A stretch of 64,000 nucleotides of DNA from Clostridia bacterium (lineage in GTDB: Bacteria > Bacillota > Clostridia > Oscillospirales > Acutalibacteraceae), in the NCBI GenBank assembly GCA_017474125.1, contig JAFVIF010000075.1:1-64000 (forward strand), in the 5' to 3' direction. The notes under the pieces were generated by a model. That model was given only the letters and a program-made list of their open reading frames with translations. It searched no databases and had not been told where the DNA came from. Positions 8,561 to 18,142 of the stretch are shown piece after piece (within the stretch, counting starts at the first letter, position 1; the number at the start of each line of letters is the position of its first letter). The position numbers were made by a program, and so were the translations under genes.

Positions 8561-9271
8561 ATGAAAAATATAATTAAGAACACCTTAAATGCTGTTGCTG
8601 ATTTTTTATTTCCGTCTCATTGCTTTTACTGTTCCCGTACCGTTACCGACGGCGCCGTAATTTGCAGAGACTGCTATAAAGAAATTGAAAAAATAACCGA
8701 AAACGTTTGTGATAAATGCGGCAGAGCTGTTGGCGGATGCGACTGCAAAAGGTTTGTATACCATTTTTCGGGTGTTACAGCTCCCTTTAAGAACGAGGGT
8801 ATTGCCAAGACGGGACTGTATAGTCTTAAGTTTGCGGGAGATACTGCTTGCGTAGATTTTTATGCGTACCATATGGTGAAAAGACTGATTAGCAGGGAAG
8901 AGGATAACGGCTTTAACGTTATAACCTACGTTCCGATGAGTCCCTTAAGGCGAGCGCGGCGCGGGTATAATCAGGCTGAGCTTTTGGCTAAGGCAGTTGG
9001 AAAACGGCTTAATTTGAAGGTGCGGGGCGATTTACTGCGCCGTACTGTATTCAGTAAAACTCAGCATAAAAAGGTAAACGTTGCAGAAAGGTTTGAAAAT
9101 GCCTATAAAAGCTACCGCCGTACGGGTAAAAGGATCCATGGCAGGGTGTTGCTGATTGACGATATTAAAACCTCGGGTGCTTCTCTTGAGGCCTGCAGCA
9201 GAGAGCTTATGTATGCAGGTGCCGACGAGGTGTTTTGCTTAACTGCGCTTTTAAGTGATAAAAACAGTTGA
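8561..9271 (+). CDS. comF: ComF-family phosphoribosyltransferase-like protein
   Basis: The protein has 236 residues. The N-terminal zinc-binding part has CFYC (21-24), CRDC (35-38) and CDKC (50-53). The C-terminal phosphoribosyltransferase fold has the PRPP loop VLLIDDIKTSGAS at ~196-208 and YVPMSPLRRARRGYNQAELLAK before it. ComF helps DNA uptake and DNA processing in competent bacteria, and dprA lies 3 kb downstream. The start codon follows the recD2 stop with no gap, and GGAGG lies inside the end of recD2. Confidence 0.92.
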   Translation: MKNIIKNTLNAVADFLFPSHCFYCSRTVTDGAVICRDCYKEIEKITENVCDKCGRAVGGCDCKRFVYHFSGVTAPFKNEGIAKTGLYSLKFAGDTACVDFYAYHMVKRLISREEDNGFNVITYVPMSPLRRARRGYNQAELLAKAVGKRLNLKVRGDLLRRTVFSKTQHKKVNVAERFENAYKSYRRTGKRIHGRVLLIDDIKTSGASLEACSRELMYAGADEVFCLTALLSDKNS

Positions 9272-9296
9272 AAAATTCCGCTACGTTTAATATAAT
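9268..9296 (+). promoter_or_regulatory. promoter for mreB
   Basis: TTGAAA and a perfect TATAAT are 17 bases apart, overlapping the comF stop and ending 30 bases before the mreB start. A GAGGGAGGG ribosome site follows. Confidence 0.7.
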
Positions 9297-9325
9297 ATAA
9301 AAAAAGAAAAGAGGGAGGGAATTAT

Positions 9326-10348
9326 ATGGCTAACGAAATCGGTATTGATTTGGGCTCGTCTAAAACCGTTATATTTGCCGATTCAAAGGTTGTTTTTGAA
9401 GCGCCCAGTATTGTGACGGTTGATTCCGAAACCTATGCTCCCGTTTATTTCGGCGAAAAGGCTAAGCAGACGTTAGGCAGAACTCCCGACACCCTTGAGT
9501 GTATTCATCCCATTCAACACGGCCTTATTGCCGATTACGATATTGCTCAGGCAATGCTGAAAAATTATATGGAAAAGGTTTTCGGCAAAAACGTTATTCG
9601 ACCTAAGGTTATAGCAACCCTTCCCACAGGCCTTACCGAGCTTCAGCACCATTCCTTATCCAACGTGGTTGAGGATGCGGGCGGTCGAAGCGTCACGGTA
9701 ATTGAAGCTCCCGTAGCTATAGCGGTGGAAATGGGTGTTGATTTTACGGTGCCTAAGGGAAGTATGATTGTTGATATCGGTGCAGGTACTACCGATATAG
9801 CGGTGCTGTCCTTGGGTGGTATCGTGTCCTGCGATTCCTTTAAAACCGCTTCCTATAATTTTGACGATATTATTATTAATCACGTTCGCCGTAAGCGTAA
9901 TATTGCTATAGGCGCTCTTACCGCCGAAAATATTAAAATACAAATAGGCTCGGTAAGCCCCCGTCCTATAGAAATAACAGCTATTGCCAAGGGCAGAAAT
10001 CTGTTCAGCGGTCTTCCCGAGGCTTTTGAAATTACATCGGGTGAAATTTATAAAAAGCTTCACGAAAGTGCGCTTACAATATGCAATGCGATAAGAAAGG
10101 TGCTTGAGCAAACCGAGCCCGACCTTGTTGCAGATTTAAAGGAAAAGGGCTTGTTCCTTGTGGGCGGCGGCTCTAAAATTTACGGTATGGCGGAGCTTAT
10201 TGAAAGCTATACGGGTATTGCCGTCAGAACCGTTGAAGAACCCGAGTACGTGCTTGTAAAGGGTGCGGCAAAGGCTCTTAATCAGCCCGGCCTTTTAAAG
10301 AACGTAAATTATCAGGCGCGTTCCATTAAGGAACTGGAAATTCATTAA
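9326..10348 (+). CDS. mreB: MreB-family actin-like shape protein
   Basis: The protein has 340 residues. It carries actin-fold motifs: phosphate-1 GIDLGSSKTVIF at 6-17, HPIQHGLIADYD typical of MreB/Mbl, phosphate-2 VDIGAGTTDIAVL at ~149-161, and the adenosine loop LVGGGSKIYGM near 278. MreB filaments guide cell-wall synthesis along the side wall. Here it stands alone, without mreC or mreD, which fits the Mbl or MreBH type as well as MreB itself. It has its own promoter and is followed by the infC promoter. Confidence 0.92.
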   Translation: MANEIGIDLGSSKTVIFADSKVVFEAPSIVTVDSETYAPVYFGEKAKQTLGRTPDTLECIHPIQHGLIADYDIAQAMLKNYMEKVFGKNVIRPKVIATLPTGLTELQHHSLSNVVEDAGGRSVTVIEAPVAIAVEMGVDFTVPKGSMIVDIGAGTTDIAVLSLGGIVSCDSFKTASYNFDDIIINHVRRKRNIAIGALTAENIKIQIGSVSPRPIEITAIAKGRNLFSGLPEAFEITSGEIYKKLHESALTICNAIRKVLEQTEPDLVADLKEKGLFLVGGGSKIYGMAELIESYTGIAVRTVEEPEYVLVKGAAKALNQPGLLKNVNYQARSIKELEIH

Positions 10349-10362
10349 TTTTTAAAAAACAC

Positions 10363-10391
10363 TTGACAGAAAAATGTTAATGTGTTACAAT
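10363..10391 (+). promoter_or_regulatory. promoter of the infC-rpmI-rplT operon
   Basis: A consensus TTGACA and TACAAT are separated by 17 bases, 15 bases past the mreB stop. It fires into a leader of ~140 bases. Confidence 0.88.
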
Positions 10392-10397
10392 CACAAG

Positions 10398-10530
10398 GTA
10401 CAAAAAGAAGAACTGTCCGTTCTCACCCTAAGGTTTTGTCTGAAAGGGTCATCAAACTTTTTTCGAACTGATATTATCATTTCGGTATTTTTTGGTGCGT
10501 GAACGGGTTCGTTCACGCTTTTGTTTTTTG
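10398..10530 (+). promoter_or_regulatory. structured infC leader with terminator-attenuator, candidate L20-type autoregulation
   Basis: The leader holds small stems (AGAAC/GTTCT; ACCCT/AGGGT) and then a strong hairpin, GCGTGAAC/GTTCACGC at ~10496-10515, followed by TTTTGTTTTTT. This is an intrinsic terminator that ends just before the infC ribosome site, so read-through must be controlled. In Bacillus the same operon is controlled by ribosomal protein L20 binding its leader. That this leader works the same way is inferred from position and layout. Confidence 0.7.
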
Positions 10531-10539
10531 GAGGTGCGT

Positions 10540-11061
10540 ATTATCAGCAGCAAAGAAGTAGCCATTAATGAGGCAATACGGTTTAAAGAAGTTCGTGTAA
10601 TTGATTCCGACGGAAAGCAGTTGGGAATTCTTCCTATTAAGGAAGCCATTGCCGCCGCTTATGAGAGAGAGCTTGACCTTGTCAACATTTCTCCCAATGC
10701 AGACCCGCCCGTATGTAAAATTATGGACTTCGGTAAATACCGTTTCGAACAGGCTAAACGTGAAAAGGAAGCTAAGAAAAACCAGAAAACCTTTGATATT
10801 AAGGAAGTGCGTCTCGGTTTAACCATTGACACTCACGACTTTGAAACCAAGGGTAATCAGGCAATCCGTTTCTTAAAAAGCGGAGATAAGGTTAAGGTTT
10901 CCATTCGTTTCCGCGGACGTGAACTCGGTCATCCCGAAATCGGCTTGGAAACTATGTCAAGGTTTGCTGAATATTGCCAGGAATACTCGAGTGTTGAAAA
11001 GCCTGCTAAAATGGAAGGCAGAAATATGCTTATGTTCCTTGCACCGAAAACTAATAAATAA
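10540..11061 (+). CDS. infC: translation initiation factor IF-3
   Basis: The protein has about 173 residues. The usable start appears to be ATT at 10540, five bases after GGAGG (10530-10534); the only GTG farther upstream lies inside the attenuator stem. A non-standard AUU-type start is known for infC and lets IF-3 repress its own translation. Motifs include NEAIRFKEVRVIDSDGKQLG at the N-domain, PVCKIMDFGKYRFEQAKREKE at the linker, and the C-domain KSGDKVKVSIRFRGRELGHPE. The length is normal when ATT is used. It is followed by rpmI and rplT, the usual operon. Confidence 0.95.
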   Translation: MISSKEVAINEAIRFKEVRVIDSDGKQLGILPIKEAIAAAYERELDLVNISPNADPPVCKIMDFGKYRFEQAKREKEAKKNQKTFDIKEVRLGLTIDTHDFETKGNQAIRFLKSGDKVKVSIRFRGRELGHPEIGLETMSRFAEYCQEYSSVEKPAKMEGRNMLMFLAPKTNK

Positions 11062-11088
11062 GCAAGACATTCAAAGGGAGGATTTATT

Positions 11089-11286
11089 ATGCCTAAAATC
11101 AAAACACACAGCGGCGCTAAGAAACGTTTTAAACTTACCAAAACCGGTCAGGTAAAACGCGCCCACGCATTCAAGTCACACATCCTTAACAAGAAGACTT
11201 CTAAGCGTAAGAGAAATCTTCGCAAGACAGTTGTAGCTGACGTAACCAACGTTGCAGCAGTTAAGAAAATGATTCCTTATAAATAA
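11089..11286 (+). CDS. rpmI: ribosomal protein bL35
   Basis: The protein has 65 residues, highly basic, with the family start [20 protein letters not shown] and the KRKRNLRK core. It is a component of the large ribosomal subunit. AGGGAGG precedes the ATG. It lies between infC and rplT as in nearly all Firmicutes. Confidence 0.97.
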   Translation: MPKIKTHSGAKKRFKLTKTGQVKRAHAFKSHILNKKTSKRKRNLRKTVVADVTNVAAVKKMIPYK

Positions 11287-11313
11287 GGGTATATTGATTG
11301 GAGGTTTCTGAAA

Positions 11314-11673
11314 ATGGCACGTATTAAAGGTGCGTTAGCAACACGCAAAAGAAGAAAAAAGATTTTAAAGCTTTCTAAGGGTTATTTCGGAGCTAAGTCT
11401 AAGCTCTTTAAAACAGCAAAAGAAGCTGTTATGAAGTCCGGTAACTATGCTTACATCGGCCGTCGTCTTAAGAAGCGCGATTTCCGTCGCCTTTGGATTA
11501 CCAGAATTTCTGCCGCTGCAAAAATGAGCGGTATGAATTATTCCACCTTAATGAACGGTCTTAAGGTTGCAGGTGTACAGATTAACCGTAAAATGCTGGC
11601 TGAAATTGCTGTAAACGACCCCGAGGGTTTTGCCGCAATCGCCGAGCAGGCTAAAAAAGCTTTAGCAAAATAA
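11314..11673 (+). CDS. rplT: ribosomal protein bL20
   Basis: The protein has 119 residues, with the family start [19 protein letters not shown] and the core [21 protein letters not shown]. It binds 23S rRNA early in large-subunit assembly and, in relatives, represses its own operon through the leader RNA. TTGGAGG precedes the ATG. A terminator follows. Confidence 0.97.
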   Translation: MARIKGALATRKRRKKILKLSKGYFGAKSKLFKTAKEAVMKSGNYAYIGRRLKKRDFRRLWITRISAAAKMSGMNYSTLMNGLKVAGVQINRKMLAEIAVNDPEGFAAIAEQAKKALAK

Positions 11674-11679
11674 TTAAAT

Positions 11680-11709
11680 CGCCCAAGGACTTACTTGGGC
11701 GAATTTTTT
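11680..11709 (+). terminator. terminator after rplT
   Basis: CGCCCAAG and CTTGGGCG form an 8-bp stem (11680-11701) followed by AATTTTTT. It ends the infC operon. The next gene begins 25 bases later. Confidence 0.9.
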
Positions 11710-11733
11710 AATATTACGAGGGGAGAAATTTCA

Positions 11734-12510
11734 GTGCAATTTACCGAAATCAAAGCTAAGGATAATGCCCGTATTAAAAGGCTTTTTAAGCTTCAAAAAT
11801 CGTCGCGATTCAGAAATGAAGAGGCGTGCTTTGTGCTTGAAGGCCTGCGTACTATCGACGATGCAAGCGATAACGGTATTGTTCTTTCGGAGCTGTACTT
11901 TACCGCTTCCGCTTATGAAAAGCACCCCTCCGATATTAAAAAATTTGCTCAAAACGCAAAGTTTTGCGCTGTTATAAGCGATTTTGTGGCTAAAAGTATT
12001 TCCGATACCGTAACCACTCAAGGGATATTCGCAGTTGCCGAGTTGCCTAAGGCAGAGACCAAAATTTTAAGGGATAAAAAGTATATTGCCCTTGAAAATT
12101 TGCAGGACCCATCTAACCTTGGTGCTATAGCCCGTACCGCCGAAGCTCTTGGTATTGACGGTATTGTTATGTCGGCCGATTCCTGCGACCCCTTCAGTCC
12201 TAAATCCTTGCGCGCTTCTATGGGTACTCTTTTGCGCTTGCCGGTTATTATTACCGAAAATATGACCGAATTTATTAAAAACTGCGGTGTTAATACCTTC
12301 GCCTGCGTTGCTCACGGCAATGCCGAAGCCCTTAGCAGCGTTTCGTTCAACGGCGGCTGTATTTGTGTTATAGGTAACGAGGCAAACGGTATTACAAAGG
12401 AAACCATAGAGGTATGCACCAAAAGCATTACCATTCCAATGAAGGGCAGGGCGGAATCCTTAAATGCCGCCGCGGCCGCTTCTATCGTTATGTGGGAGAT
12501 GGTTAAATGA
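11734..12510 (+). CDS. TrmH-family (SPOUT) RNA 2'-O-methyltransferase
   Basis: The protein has 258 residues from the GTG at 11734, preceded by GAGGGGAG; a longer frame reaches back into the rplT terminator. An N-terminal substrate-binding domain (KDNARIKRLFKL...ACFVLEGLRTIDDA) is followed by the SPOUT motifs NLQDPSNLGAIARTAEALG (motif 1), CICVIGNEANGI (motif 2) and IPMKGRAESLNAAAAASIVMWE (motif 3). These bind SAM and mark a 2'-O-ribose methyltransferase for rRNA or tRNA. The target base cannot be told from sequence. It overlaps dprA by four bases (ATGA). Confidence 0.92.
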   Translation: MQFTEIKAKDNARIKRLFKLQKSSRFRNEEACFVLEGLRTIDDASDNGIVLSELYFTASAYEKHPSDIKKFAQNAKFCAVISDFVAKSISDTVTTQGIFAVAELPKAETKILRDKKYIALENLQDPSNLGAIARTAEALGIDGIVMSADSCDPFSPKSLRASMGTLLRLPVIITENMTEFIKNCGVNTFACVAHGNAEALSSVSFNGGCICVIGNEANGITKETIEVCTKSITIPMKGRAESLNAAAAASIVMWEMVK

Positions 12511-13730
12511 TTTATTGGGTATGGCTTCAGTGCGCTCTTGGCGCAGGTAACAACCGATATCACCGTATTATTTCCAAATTTTCTACCGCAAAGGCACTTT
12601 ATGAGGCATCAAGTATAAAAAGAATTGATGCAAAGATATTTTCTAAGCGCGAAATTGAACGGATGATTGCTACACCCTTAAGCAAAGCAGAAGAGGTTTT
12701 AAAGCTGTGCGAACGGGAGGGAATAAGGGTTATTACTCCAAACAGTCCCTGTTATCCCAATTGTCTTAAAAACATAGCTATTCCACCCTATGCGTTATAC
12801 GTTAAGGGAGATTTCCCAAATTTTAATGAAACCCCTGCAATTTGTATTGTGGGTACGAGAGCGGTTAGTGAATACGGATATAAATGCGCCTATTCCTTAT
12901 CGGGCAGGCTGAGTATGGGCGGCTTTATAATAGTTAGCGGAGGAGCAATCGGAAGTGATACGGCGGCTCATTTGGGCGCTATGCTTACGGGCGGTAAAAC
13001 CGTTGCGTTGCTTGCTCACGGCTTCGGCGTCAGCTATTTAAATAAAAACGAAAAGCTGAGAGAGGATATTGTAAGGTCGGGCGGTTGTCTCATAACCGAA
13101 TTTCCTCCCAACACACCCGTAACTAAGCAGGCATTTCACGTTAGAAACCGTTTGATGTCGGCATTAACTGTAGGAACCGTGGTGGTTGAAGCGCCTTTCG
13201 GCAGCGGTTCGCTTATTACCGCCGCCAATGCAACCGAGCAGGGCAAGGACGTTTTTGTTATACCCGGTCAACCCGGCCTCGAAAATTACGAGGGCTCTAA
13301 CGAGCTTTTAAGGGACGGAGCGAAGCCCGTTTTACAGCTTGAGGATATTTTTTCGGAATATACCTATAGGCTTGGCGATAAAATAAGTATCGATAGGGCA
13401 ATGGCAAAGCCGCTTCCAAGCTATAGGCTTTACGTTGAAAACACCGAAAAGTCTTTGAAAAAGGAGAAAAAACCGCCTTATAAGCTTAAGGAAGCAACCG
13501 ACGTTAATTGGGTTAAAAAGGAAAATAACGAAATTATTAAAAAAATATTGCCCGAAAACCTTTCCAAAAACGCAAAAATGTTATATAATCAATTAGATAA
13601 GCAAATTTTTACCTGTGATGATTTGCTGAGTCCTGCATTTGATTCTAAAGCAATTATATCTGCTCTCGGTGAGCTGGAGCTGTTCGGCTTTATAAAGTCC
13701 TTGCCCGGCGGCAGATATTCTCTAAAGTAA
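12507..13730 (+). CDS. dprA: DNA-processing protein DprA
   Basis: The protein has 407 residues. DprA loads RecA on incoming single-stranded DNA in transformation. The Rossmann-like core shows IVGTRAVSEYG, VSGGAIGSDTAAHLGAM, LLAHGFGVSYL, TEFPPNTPVTKQAFHVRNR and PFGSGSLITAANATEQGKDVFVIPG in the expected order. A winged-helix tail lies at ~345-407 (MLYNQLDKQIFTCDDL...). A linker of about 60 charged residues separates the two. The start overlaps the methyltransferase stop, and topA follows 19 bases later, the standard dprA-topA order. Confidence 0.95.
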   Translation: MIYWVWLQCALGAGNNRYHRIISKFSTAKALYEASSIKRIDAKIFSKREIERMIATPLSKAEEVLKLCEREGIRVITPNSPCYPNCLKNIAIPPYALYVKGDFPNFNETPAICIVGTRAVSEYGYKCAYSLSGRLSMGGFIIVSGGAIGSDTAAHLGAMLTGGKTVALLAHGFGVSYLNKNEKLREDIVRSGGCLITEFPPNTPVTKQAFHVRNRLMSALTVGTVVVEAPFGSGSLITAANATEQGKDVFVIPGQPGLENYEGSNELLRDGAKPVLQLEDIFSEYTYRLGDKISIDRAMAKPLPSYRLYVENTEKSLKKEKKPPYKLKEATDVNWVKKENNEIIKKILPENLSKNAKMLYNQLDKQIFTCDDLLSPAFDSKAIISALGELELFGFIKSLPGGRYSLK

Positions 13731-13749
13731 TATTATAAGGAGTATTCGT

Positions 13750-15825
13750 ATGTCTAAACTGGTTATTATAGAGTCACCCGGTAAGCTTAAAAGTATTCAA
13801 AAGTATCTGGGCAGTGACTATACCGTAATGGCGTCAAAGGGTCACGTACGCGACCTTCCAAAGTCAAAAATTGGCGTTGATATTGAAAACGGCTATGAAC
13901 CTAAATATATTGAAATGAGCGACAAAAAGGAGCTTATCAAACAGCTTAGAACTGCGGCCGCCAACAGTGATATAGTGTATTTGGCAACCGACCCTGACCG
14001 CGAGGGTGAAGCTATTTCTTGGCATCTTGCTCAGCTTTTGGCGCTTGATATGAACAGTCCTCTTCGCGTATGCTTCAACGAAATCACCAAATCGGGTGTT
14101 GAAGCAGGTATGAAAAATCCGAAGAAAATTGATATGAGCCTTGTAGATGCACAGCAGGCAAGACGAGTGCTTGACCGAATCGTTGGCTACAAATTAAGCC
14201 CCTTCCTTTGGAAGAAGGTAAGGCGCGGTTTGTCAGCAGGCCGTGTGCAGTCGGTGGCCTTAAAGCTTGTTGTTGACAGAGAAAGAGAAATTGAAAGCTT
14301 TGTTAGTGAGGAATATTGGACCATTGATGCAAAGCTCTTTAAGCAGAGAAATATTCTTGCAAAGTTCTACGGTAATGCTCAGGGCGAAAAAATGGCTGTT
14401 TCCAACGAAAATCAGGCAACCGATATTGTAAATGCGGTTGACGGCAAGCCCTTTACCGTTAATGCCATTAAAAAGGGTGTTAGGAAAAAGCAACCTCTGC
14501 CTCCCTTTATTACCTCAACCCTTCAGCAGGAGGCTGCAAGAAGATTAAACTTTACAGGTCTTCGTACCATGCGTATTGCACAGCAGCTTTATGAAGGCGT
14601 TGACGTGCCGGGTGTTGGTATGACCGGTCTTATTACCTATATGAGAACCGATTCCTTGCGTGTGGCAAATGAAGCCAGAATAAGCGCGGAAAAATATATC
14701 CGTTCTGCCTACGGCGAAAAATACCTTCCCAAAAAGCCGCGTATTTATAAGAGTAAAAATGATGCTCAGGATGCTCACGAGGCAATCAGACCTACCTTGA
14801 TTGATAAGGATCCCGAGGCGCTTAAAAACGCTCTCACCGCTGAGCAGTATAAGCTTTATAAGCTTATTTGGGAGCGATTTATTGCTTCGCAAATGGAAAA
14901 TTGCCTGCAGGATACCGTTTCGGTGGATATTATTGCAGGAGATTATATGTTTAAAGCAAGCGGCTACACCGTTAAATTCGACGGCTTTACCGCGCTTTAC
15001 GACGATATTAAGGAAAATGACGACGAGGGCGAGGTGTCCTTGCCCGAGCTTAGCGAGGGCGACGTGCTTAAGTGCAAGTCCGTTACTCCTAATCAGCACT
15101 TTACTCAGCCCCCCGCCCGTTATAACGAGGCAACCCTTACAAAGGCGCTTGAGGAAAACGGAATCGGACGTCCTTCTACCTATGCTCCGATTATATCCAA
15201 TATTGTTCAAAGGGATTATATTGAAAAGGAAAAGAAGTACTTTAAACCCACACAGCTTGGTATGGTTGTTACCGACCTTATTGCAGAGTACTTTAAGAAA
15301 ATCGTAGACGTTAAGTTTACTGCAGGTATGGAGCAAAGCCTTGATAAAATAGGCGAGGGTGAAATTGGTTGGGTTGAAACCGTTGACCGCTTCTATAAGG
15401 ACTTTGCGGTAAGCATTAAAAAAGCTGAGGATTCAATGAACGGTGTAAAGGTGAAGGTGCCCGAAACCGAAACCGACGAGGTTTGTGAAAATTGCGGCAG
15501 AAAAATGGTTATAAAAACCGGTCGCTTTGGTAAATTCCTTGCTTGTCCGGGTTATCCCGAGTGCAAAACCACCAAGCCTATGCCTGCCGAAAAGATTACA
15601 CAGCCCTGTCCTAAGTGCGGTGCTGAGCTTGTTCGCCGCGTTTCTAAAAAGACGGGCAAAAAGTTCTACGGCTGTACTAAGTTCCCCACCTGTGATTTTG
15701 CGGCTCCCGGTCTTCCTTCGGGTGAAACCTGCAAGGAATGCGGCTCCTTTATTATATTAGGCTTAAGGGGCAGAAAGTTCTGTATGAATGCTTCCTGCTC
15801 TACGAGACAAAAGAGTAAAAAGTAA
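13750..15825 (+). CDS. topA: DNA topoisomerase I (type IA)
   Basis: The protein has 691 residues, the usual length in Firmicutes. The Toprim domain starts with [18 protein letters not shown] and contains [13 protein letters not shown] near 81-93. The active-site tyrosine is Tyr297 in [11 protein letters not shown]. Three C-terminal zinc ribbons lie at ~577-690, with Cys pairs CENC/CPGYPEC, CPKC/CTKFPTC and CKEC/CMNASC. The enzyme relaxes negative supercoils. trmFO follows after two bases, as in many Firmicutes. Confidence 0.97.
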   Translation: MSKLVIIESPGKLKSIQKYLGSDYTVMASKGHVRDLPKSKIGVDIENGYEPKYIEMSDKKELIKQLRTAAANSDIVYLATDPDREGEAISWHLAQLLALDMNSPLRVCFNEITKSGVEAGMKNPKKIDMSLVDAQQARRVLDRIVGYKLSPFLWKKVRRGLSAGRVQSVALKLVVDREREIESFVSEEYWTIDAKLFKQRNILAKFYGNAQGEKMAVSNENQATDIVNAVDGKPFTVNAIKKGVRKKQPLPPFITSTLQQEAARRLNFTGLRTMRIAQQLYEGVDVPGVGMTGLITYMRTDSLRVANEARISAEKYIRSAYGEKYLPKKPRIYKSKNDAQDAHEAIRPTLIDKDPEALKNALTAEQYKLYKLIWERFIASQMENCLQDTVSVDIIAGDYMFKASGYTVKFDGFTALYDDIKENDDEGEVSLPELSEGDVLKCKSVTPNQHFTQPPARYNEATLTKALEENGIGRPSTYAPIISNIVQRDYIEKEKKYFKPTQLGMVVTDLIAEYFKKIVDVKFTAGMEQSLDKIGEGEIGWVETVDRFYKDFAVSIKKAEDSMNGVKVKVPETETDEVCENCGRKMVIKTGRFGKFLACPGYPECKTTKPMPAEKITQPCPKCGAELVRRVSKKTGKKFYGCTKFPTCDFAAPGLPSGETCKECGSFIILGLRGRKFCMNASCSTRQKSKK

Positions 15826-15827
15826 TT

Positions 15828-17138
15828 ATGGATAATAACGTTAAGGTTATAGGTGCCGGTCTTGCAGGGTGCGAAGCCGCTTGGCAGCTTGCAAATAACG
15901 GCTGTAGGGTAACGCTTTATGAAATGAAGCCTGAAAACAAAACCCCCGCCCATAGCAGTAATTTGTTTGCCGAGCTGGTTTGCTCTAATTCCCTTAAGGC
16001 CTCCCGTATTGATTCTGCGGCAGGCTTACTAAAGGAGGAAATGCGCCTTCTCGGCTCAATATGCCTTGAGGCCGCCGCTCACTCGTCGGTAGCCGCAGGC
16101 GGAGCTTTAGCGGTTGACCGTAATCTTTTTTCGGGTTATATTACCGAAAAAATTACAAAGCACCCCAATATTACCGTAGTTAACGCAAGGGTTGACGAAA
16201 TTCCGGACGACGGTGTTACGGTAATTGCAACGGGCCCTCTTACCGATGAAAGGCTGGCTGAGAGCATTAGGCAATATTGCGGTGAGGAGCATTTAAGCTT
16301 TTTTGATGCCGCGGCGCCTATTGTGACTAAGGAAAGTATAGATTTTTCCAAGGCCTTTTTTGCTTCGCGTTACGGTAATGGCGACGACGATTACATTAAT
16401 TGTCCTATGAATAAAGAGGAGTATGAGCTTTTTTATAAGGAGCTTATTAATGCCGAAACTGCTCCGCTTCACGATTTTGATAAGCCCTTTACGGTTTACG
16501 AGGGCTGTATGCCCGTTGAGGTGCTTGCCAAAAGGGGAGAGGATTCCATAAGATTCGGCCCCTTAAAGCCTGTCGGTCTAAAGGACCCGAGAACGGGTCA
16601 TCGTCCGTGGGCGGTTGTACAACTAAGAAGAGAAAATGCTGAGGCTACGCTTTTTAATATGGTTGGCTTTCAAACTAATTTAAAGTTTAACGAGCAAAAG
16701 CGTGTGTTTTCACTTATTCCGGGACTTGAAAACTGTGAAATAGTTCGCTATGGAGTAATGCACAGGAACACCTTTATAAATTCCACAAGGCTGTTAAACA
16801 AAAACCTATCCCTTAAAAACAACGGGAAAATCTTTTTTGCGGGACAGCTGACGGGAGTGGAGGGCTATATGGAGTCTGCGGCTTCGGGTATAGTTGCAGG
16901 AATTAACGCTCTTGCCCTGCTCCAAAATAAGGAGCCCCTTATTTTGCCTGATTTTACCATGATAGGCGCGCTTCTTAATTATATAACCGACCCGACTGTA
17001 GAAAACCTACAGCCTATGGGTGCTAATTTCGGTATATTGCCGCCGCTGGGCGAACACATTAGGGATAAAAGAGAAAGATATGCTGCATTGTCCGACCGTT
17101 CAATTAAATGGTTTGATATGTATAGCAGGGGGAATTGA
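15828..17138 (+). CDS. trmFO: methylenetetrahydrofolate-tRNA-(uracil-54-C5)-methyltransferase TrmFO
   Basis: The protein has 436 residues. The FAD-binding start [18 protein letters not shown] is followed by [48 protein letters not shown] and [25 protein letters not shown], all typical of TrmFO. It makes 5-methyluridine at position 54 in the T-loop of tRNA using methylene-THF and FAD, the form used by Gram-positives in place of TrmA. It begins two bases after topA. Confidence 0.97.
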   Translation: MDNNVKVIGAGLAGCEAAWQLANNGCRVTLYEMKPENKTPAHSSNLFAELVCSNSLKASRIDSAAGLLKEEMRLLGSICLEAAAHSSVAAGGALAVDRNLFSGYITEKITKHPNITVVNARVDEIPDDGVTVIATGPLTDERLAESIRQYCGEEHLSFFDAAAPIVTKESIDFSKAFFASRYGNGDDDYINCPMNKEEYELFYKELINAETAPLHDFDKPFTVYEGCMPVEVLAKRGEDSIRFGPLKPVGLKDPRTGHRPWAVVQLRRENAEATLFNMVGFQTNLKFNEQKRVFSLIPGLENCEIVRYGVMHRNTFINSTRLLNKNLSLKNNGKIFFAGQLTGVEGYMESAASGIVAGINALALLQNKEPLILPDFTMIGALLNYITDPTVENLQPMGANFGILPPLGEHIRDKRERYAALSDRSIKWFDMYSRGN

Positions 17139-17139
17139 T

Positions 17140-18141
17140 ATGAAAATAGTAATTGATGCTTTTGGCGGAGATAACGCTCCTGCCGCTCCCATAGAGGGTG
17201 CCGCTCTTGCTCAAAAGGAGCTCGGTGTAGGAATCATTCTTACAGGTGACGAAAAGCTTATCAAGAATTATATTTCGGAAAATAATATTCATTTTGACGA
17301 CCTTCGTATTGTACATACCGAGGACGTGATTTCTATGCACGACGAGCCCACCTCGCTTTTGAAGGCTCATAAAAACTCTTCTATGGCGGTTGCTTTTTCT
17401 CTGCTCAGCGAGGGCGAGGCTGATGCCTTTGTTTCGGCAGGAAGCACAGGTGCCGTAGTTGTGGGCGGTACACTTATTGTTAAGCGTATTAAGGGGGTTA
17501 AGCGCCCTGCGCTTGCTTCTATGATTCCTTCGCCCGATTCTTCCTATATGCTTATGGATATGGGCGCAAATGCAGAATGCCGTCCCGAAATGCTTCAGCA
17601 GTTCGGTATTATGGCAAGCGCTTACCTTAAGAATGTTGAGGGTAGAGAAAACCCGAAAATCGGTCTTCTTAACATAGGCACCGAGGATACTAAGGGCGGC
17701 GAGCTTCAAAAGGAGGCTTACGCATTACTTCAAAAGGCTCCCATTAATTTTGTGGGTAACGTTGAGTCCCGTGAAATGCCTAAGGGTATTTGCGATGCCG
17801 TTATTACCGACGGCTTTACGGGTAACGTAGCATTAAAGCTTATTGAAGGTACCGCTTCTACTTTATTTAAAATGCTTAAAGGCGTATTTTATAAGAATAT
17901 TATTACTACGCTTGCCGCGGGCATACTAAAAAAAGACCTGTACGGTATTAAAAGCAAAATGGACAGCTCCGAGGTTGGCGGCGCTTTACTGCTGGGTGTT
18001 AAAAAACCGGTTATTAAGGCGCACGGTAATTCAGATGCAAAGGCCATTAAAAATGCTGTAAGACAGGCCAAATATTTTTATGATGGCAGGGTTATTGAGT
18101 CTATAAGCGAAGGACTTGAAGCCATTGCCGAAGAGGCTTAA
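17140..18141 (+). CDS. plsX: phosphate acyltransferase PlsX
   Basis: The protein has 333 residues from the ATG at 17140, one base past the trmFO stop; an upstream frame inside trmFO is a shadow. Motifs: MKIVIDAFGGDNAPAAPIEGA, AFVSAGSTGAVVVGGTLIVKRIKGVKRPAL, MDMGANAECRPEMLQQFG, TDGFTGNVALKLIEGTAS. PlsX makes acyl-phosphate from acyl-ACP as the first step of phospholipid synthesis in Gram-positives. It is followed by rnc one base later; the acpP gene usually found between them is absent here. Confidence 0.96.
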   Translation: MKIVIDAFGGDNAPAAPIEGAALAQKELGVGIILTGDEKLIKNYISENNIHFDDLRIVHTEDVISMHDEPTSLLKAHKNSSMAVAFSLLSEGEADAFVSAGSTGAVVVGGTLIVKRIKGVKRPALASMIPSPDSSYMLMDMGANAECRPEMLQQFGIMASAYLKNVEGRENPKIGLLNIGTEDTKGGELQKEAYALLQKAPINFVGNVESREMPKGICDAVITDGFTGNVALKLIEGTASTLFKMLKGVFYKNIITTLAAGILKKDLYGIKSKMDSSEVGGALLLGVKKPVIKAHGNSDAKAIKNAVRQAKYFYDGRVIESISEGLEAIAEEA

Positions 18142-18142
18142 A

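Noticed and set aside
14545..15336. 263-residue frame on the minus strand inside topA
   Set aside because: It is antisense to a well-conserved gene, has no ribosome site and matches no family; it is a shadow of topA codon bias.
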